Shown: positions 7,331 to 10,069 of the stretch, in pieces
Layout: the number at the start of each line of letters is the position of its first letter
Numbering within the stretch: the stretch's first letter is position 1
Assembly: GCA_003224135.1 (NCBI GenBank)
Contig: QHYO01000395.1
Span: forward strand, 1-10,069
DNA length: 10,069 nucleotides
DNA from: Acidobacteriota bacterium
GTDB lineage: Bacteria; Acidobacteriota; Terriglobia; Acidiferrales; UBA7541
Direction of reading: 5' to 3'
Notes under the pieces: generated by a model
Databases searched by the model: none
Told to the model about the DNA's origin: nothing
The model's input: only the letters and a program-made list of their open reading frames with translations
Program-made: the position numbers and the translations under genes

Positions 7331-7405
7331 TTGAAATCTTCTCCGAGAATACCGACGCGGGCGGAAAGTCTTGCGTTCACCCGTGTTCGCACTTACAAAA
7401 ACAGG

Positions 7406-8143
7406 CTATTGAGATTGCTGCTTCAGCCACTGATCGAAATCTTCCTGTGACTTCACTTCAAGATAAGCTCGCATGTTGTAGTGGCCCAGGCCGCACAACT
7501 GCGTGCAGACGATTTCGTACTTGCCGACCTTTGTCGCTGTAAAGTGCATCGGAATATCAAGCCCGGGCACAAAATCCTGCTGAATGCGAAGTTCACGAAC
7601 GTAAAAAGAATGGCCCACGTCCTTTGCATGCATCATCAGCGAAATGGGCTTGTTCACCGGAATTACCAGCGACGCCGCAATGATGTCGTCGCGCGACTCC
7701 ACATCATTCGCGGGATCGAGCCCGAAGAAGTTCTGGTTGCCTTCATCGATCTTGTCGGGATGCAATGGACCAAATTTTCCGTCCGGTCCGGCATAACGAA
7801 AATAAAAACCAAACTGCTCAGCTTGGACCTGGATAGGAAGGGGGGCCAGGACTTCCGTGCCCACGAGAGCGATCGCGGCTATGACGACAGCTTTTGCGCC
7901 GCCGGGCAGATGCGTCGCCTTCCGCCCATTCTTTTTGTCGCCAAACATCGCCACAAATCCGGCGAGCACCAACTGAGCCGCAACAAACGCGATACCGGAT
8001 TCGGCCATCGTCTCTGACATCTGCTTGTCAATCATGTATCCATGACTAGAAATATCCTCCGGCATCCACCACGTGTGCATCAGGATGGGAATGGCCGACC
8101 CTATCGCGATCACCAGCAAAACGACGGCTAACAACTTGCCCAT
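7406..8143 (-). CDS. ctaC: Cytochrome c oxidase subunit II with CuA site, no fused cytochrome c
   Basis: A 245-residue subunit that accepts electrons from periplasmic donors and passes them to heme a. Two membrane helices lie at about 3-24 and 50-68, with a further hydrophobic stretch at about 84-100 just before the cupredoxin domain. CuA ligands are complete: His178, Cys213, Cys217, His221 and Met224. Unlike typical caa3 oxidases the protein ends soon after the CuA domain, with no CxxCH heme motif, so the donor must be a separate protein. Two departures stand out. The Glu between the CuA cysteines (bovine Glu198, a Mg ligand) is Gln215. The Gln-Trp-Tyr-Trp motif used for electron entry reads Gln110-Phe-Gly-Phe113. 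GAGGAG lies eight bases before the ATG. The gene is directly upstream of subunit I. Confidence 0.96.
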   Translation of the reverse strand: MGKLLAVVLLVIAIGSAIPILMHTWWMPEDISSHGYMIDKQMSETMAESGIAFVAAQLVLAGFVAMFGDKKNGRKATHLPGGAKAVVIAAIALVGTEVLAPLPIQVQAEQFGFYFRYAGPDGKFGPLHPDKIDEGNQNFFGLDPANDVESRDDIIAASLVIPVNKPISLMMHAKDVGHSFYVRELRIQQDFVPGLDIPMHFTATKVGKYEIVCTQLCGLGHYNMRAYLEVKSQEDFDQWLKQQSQ

Positions 8144-8230
8144 GCGGCGACTCCTCGCAAAAGACCCAAACAGGGACGCGTGCCAACCTGTGATTCATGC
8201 AAAACGGCGCGCCCTCCGCCAAAAACAAGT

Positions 8231-8944
8231 TCAATACGGCTTGGCAGTGAAAACGAAGTTGGCGGATTTTGTTTCGTTGCCGCTGATCGTGACTTCCTGT
8301 GTTTGCGTCCCATAGCTTTCATGCCACGCAGTCAATGTGTATTTTCCAGGCGGGAGATTGGGCAGTTTGAATTCGCCGGAACCATCAGAAACGGCGTAGT
8401 GAGAAGTCTTGACCACCGCGAACCAGCCGTGCATCCACGGATGAATGTTGCACTTCACGGAGATAAATTCGGGCTTGTCGTATTTTTCGCTGATCGGAGG
8501 CGTTCCCGGTGGCTGGGACTTATTCCATTCGCGATTGATCTTCGCCAGCGGGTGAATATTGTGCGAAGTCTGGTCGCTGTTCGTCACTTTCAGGTCCTGA
8601 TTGACCTGGAACGCGAGAACATGGGGCGTATAGTGACAGCCCTTCTGATCGAAAGTAACGGCTGTGGATGGCGCGCTTGATTCGTCAGGCGCGCCGGCGG
8701 AAATGTAAACCACGACGTACTCAAGCGTGTTTCCGGACCCAGTAACGACATTTTCGGTCATCAGAGGAGTCGTGTACTGCTTAGCGCAGCTCGGCTCCTT
8801 GGCCATATCAATGGGCTTCGGCTTGGCCGGCGTTCCGGTGTAAGTGACCTTGCCGGTAACCGTGCCACCGCCCGGCGCTGCCGTCAAGATCGCGGCGAAA
8901 GTCAGCGCGGTCACCGTAGCGGTACATGATTTTAAGAGTTGCAT
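8231..8944 (-). CDS. Secreted cupredoxin-like blue copper protein with carboxypeptidase-regulatory-like C-terminal domain
   Basis: A 237-residue exported protein (signal peptide about 1-23). The middle part looks like a type-1 copper domain: His128 in Thr-Ser-His-Asn-Ile-His, then Cys165-x2-His168-x2-Met171 (Cys-Asn-Ile-His-Pro-Trp-Met). This short ligand loop has the same spacing as in amicyanin. The C-terminal 55 or so residues (Gly-Glu-Phe-Lys-Leu-Pro-Asn-Leu-Pro-Pro-Gly-Lys-Tyr) form a carboxypeptidase-regulatory-like beta-sandwich. The N-terminal region starts with Gly-Thr-Val-Thr-Gly-Lys-Val. It sits between the diheme cytochrome and subunit II, so a role as electron donor to CuA, or in copper delivery, is plausible but inferred. 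AGGAGG lies nine bases upstream of the ATG. Related proteins are often annotated 'methylamine utilization', which is not supported by the neighbours here. Confidence 0.85.
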   Translation of the reverse strand: MQLLKSCTATVTALTFAAILTAAPGGGTVTGKVTYTGTPAKPKPIDMAKEPSCAKQYTTPLMTENVVTGSGNTLEYVVVYISAGAPDESSAPSTAVTFDQKGCHYTPHVLAFQVNQDLKVTNSDQTSHNIHPLAKINREWNKSQPPGTPPISEKYDKPEFISVKCNIHPWMHGWFAVVKTSHYAVSDGSGEFKLPNLPPGKYTLTAWHESYGTQTQEVTISGNETKSANFVFTAKPY

Positions 8945-8998
8945 TCCTTAATTCCTCCTGGGACTGGAATCATTGCACGTCGAAAAATTGTTTGTGGC

Positions 8999-9835
8999 TT
9001 AGCGGCCTCCACCAGAGGACGTTTGAATCGGCTGCAATTTCGTCCCGGACGACTTTAGCAGGGCGCGCTCGGGGCCTTCGCGGTTTACCTGCAGCGTGCG
9101 CAAAAAGTGAACCAGGTCCCAGGCATCATTGGGCTGAATCACGTCAGCGAAGGAAGGCATCGGTGTACCGTCCACTCCGGTGATAAAGATGCGGTAGATG
9201 TCCTGATTTGTGCTGCCGCACTTGAAACGCGAGCCTTCAGCAAAATTGTACGGGCGAATAGGCTGATCGTTAGAATCCGTCAGCGTTGCAGCGGAAGGGC
9301 CGTCCCCGCGGCCTTCTGGACCATGACACTTCCAGCACTCTAACTTTTGAAAAAGGTCGTGACCATGCTGAATGCTCTGAACCGTGACGGGCGGTTCGTT
9401 CGGAATGTTGATGGTTGTACCGGCCTTGTCGGTCTTCCATCGCGGGGAGAACGTCTTGATAAATGCCACGAGATTGATGCGCTCTTGATCTGTCAGAGGC
9501 GCCCACGACGGCATATTGGAATTATCGAATCCGCGGCCCACCGAACTATACAGATCCTCGTCAGTGGGAAGTGTTCCGGTTGGCGTCGAGCGGCACTTAA
9601 ACGTAGCTTGCGTAAAATTTCGTGGTTTCGGATCGATGTACGGGGCATTTTCGCCAGCGCCGTCGCCGCGTGGTCCGTGACAACCAATGCAGTAGCGCCG
9701 ATAAAGCGGCTTACCCTGCTCGGCGTGGCCGGTGAGCTTGCCAACCTGGGCCTCCTGCGCCTGAACTGTGGGAAAATCGACGAAACACCCGAACAACAGG
9801 ATTGCAAGAAACGCGTTCGAAAGTTTGCTCTTCAT
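8999..9835 (-). CDS. Secreted diheme cytochrome c
   Basis: A 278-residue protein with a signal peptide (about 1-26, ending Val-Gln-Ala) and two class I cytochrome c domains. Heme motifs are Cys49-Ile-Gly-Cys52-His53 and Cys167-Trp-Lys-Cys170-His171. Likely axial methionines are Met108 (Asn-Met-Pro-Ser-Trp) and Met226 (Pro-Met-Pro-Ser-Phe), each exactly 59 residues after the first heme Cys, so the domains look like an internal duplication. Each domain also has an extra cysteine in Phe-Lys-Cys-x-Ser-Thr (Cys81, Cys206). It is probably a periplasmic electron carrier feeding the oxidase, replacing the cytochrome domain that subunit II lacks. GAGG nine bases before the ATG overlaps the stop of the upstream gene, so translation may be coupled. 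The copper protein gene follows after 54 bases. Confidence 0.93.
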   Translation of the reverse strand: MKSKLSNAFLAILLFGCFVDFPTVQAQEAQVGKLTGHAEQGKPLYRRYCIGCHGPRGDGAGENAPYIDPKPRNFTQATFKCRSTPTGTLPTDEDLYSSVGRGFDNSNMPSWAPLTDQERINLVAFIKTFSPRWKTDKAGTTINIPNEPPVTVQSIQHGHDLFQKLECWKCHGPEGRGDGPSAATLTDSNDQPIRPYNFAEGSRFKCGSTNQDIYRIFITGVDGTPMPSFADVIQPNDAWDLVHFLRTLQVNREGPERALLKSSGTKLQPIQTSSGGGR

Positions 9836-9846
9836 CGTCGGAATCC

Positions 9847-10069
9847 TCAGAAAATGAAGTCGAAGCCCAGAAAGAGGCTGCTGCTGGTCACATCGAATCC
9901 GGTCACGGGCGCGACCTTTCTCTGACGGACGATCGCATATTCGTTATGGAACGCGAAGCCGGCTCGGCTGTGCATGAACGGGTAGTAGCGGTAGCCAAAC
10001 GTCAGGGAGTCGATGTCACCGAGGTCGCCGGGATTCCCGGCAAGGGCCTGCTGCGACATCCGGATGAAT
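9847..10069 (-). CDS. Probable outer-membrane beta-barrel protein, C-terminal end only (partial)
   Basis: The frame is open from the right window edge, so the N terminus is missing. About 73 residues are visible, ending in a TGA at 9849-9847. The sequence alternates polar and aromatic residues (Leu-Thr-Phe-Gly-Tyr-Arg-Tyr-Tyr, then Ala-Gly-Phe-Ala-Phe-His-Asn-Glu-Tyr) and finishes Gly-Phe-Asp-Phe-Ile-Phe. A C-terminal Phe with alternating aromatics is the usual beta-signal recognised by the BAM machinery. An internal ATG at 10059 is unlikely to be the start, because the frame and strand pattern continue upstream. Only 11 bases separate it from the diheme cytochrome gene, and its stop overlaps that gene's ribosome binding site, so it is probably in the same operon. 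What it transports is not visible; a porin or a partner for extracellular electron transfer are both possible. Confidence 0.65.
   Translation of the reverse strand, partial: FIRMSQQALAGNPGDLGDIDSLTFGYRYYPFMHSRAGFAFHNEYAIVRQRKVAPVTGFDVTSSSLFLGFDFIF

Noticed and set aside
8144..8230. Attenuator-like hairpin between the copper protein and subunit II genes (GGCG/CGCC followed by GTTTTG)
   Set aside because: The stem is only about four pairs beyond a GGCGCGCC self-complementary octamer, and the T-run is short; too weak to call.
1..10069. CRISPR arrays, insertion sequences, tRNA or rRNA genes, phage genes
   Set aside because: No direct-repeat arrays, transposase-like proteins, terminal inverted repeats or RNA-gene signatures were seen. 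The window is filled by a respiratory operon, a protease and two partial genes.

Overview
The window looks like chromosomal DNA of a Gram-negative, aerobically respiring bacterium. The best guess is Acidobacteriota: periplasmic tricorn-like S41 proteases with a lysine-rich linker, two kinds of oxidase subunit III in tandem, and a blue-copper protein with a carboxypeptidase-regulatory-like tail are all familiar from that phylum. This assignment is inference from protein style only; no rRNA or other marker is present.

Layout. Positions 1-148 hold the 3' end of a plus-strand gene, probably a MarC-family membrane protein. Everything else is on the minus strand and is read from right to left. First comes the 3' end of a probable outer-membrane beta-barrel protein (10069-9847). 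It is followed by a secreted diheme cytochrome c (9835-8999), a secreted cupredoxin-like protein (8944-8231), cytochrome c oxidase subunit II with a CuA site (8143-7406), subunit I (7330-5552), two different subunit III proteins (5477-4899 and 4874-4242), subunit IV (4204-3899), and a small CxxC membrane protein (3869-3621). After a 136-base gap, a 1108-residue secreted tricorn-like protease (3484-158) ends nine bases from the MarC-like gene, in convergent orientation. Gaps inside the oxidase cluster are 11-87 bases and most genes have a visible Shine-Dalgarno sequence, so the cluster reads as one operon. No stretch over 300 bases lacks a gene.

How it works together. The diheme cytochrome c and the copper protein are candidate periplasmic electron carriers. 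They would pass electrons to CuA in subunit II, then to heme a and the heme a3/CuB site of subunit I, where O2 is reduced. Subunit II has no fused cytochrome c domain, so a separate donor is expected and two candidates are encoded directly upstream.

The most interesting signal is in the oxidase. All heme and CuB ligands, the cross-linking Tyr, the helix VI Glu and the D-channel residues are present. The K-channel lysine, however, aligns without gaps to Ile365. Two of the three side-chain ligands of the Mg/Mn site between subunits I and II are also changed (Asp to Gly in subunit I, Glu to Gln in subunit II), and the tryptophan normally used for electron entry into CuA is Phe. Together these suggest a divergent A-family oxidase with altered proton and electron routes. 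The small CxxC membrane protein closing the operon is an unassigned candidate accessory or assembly factor.
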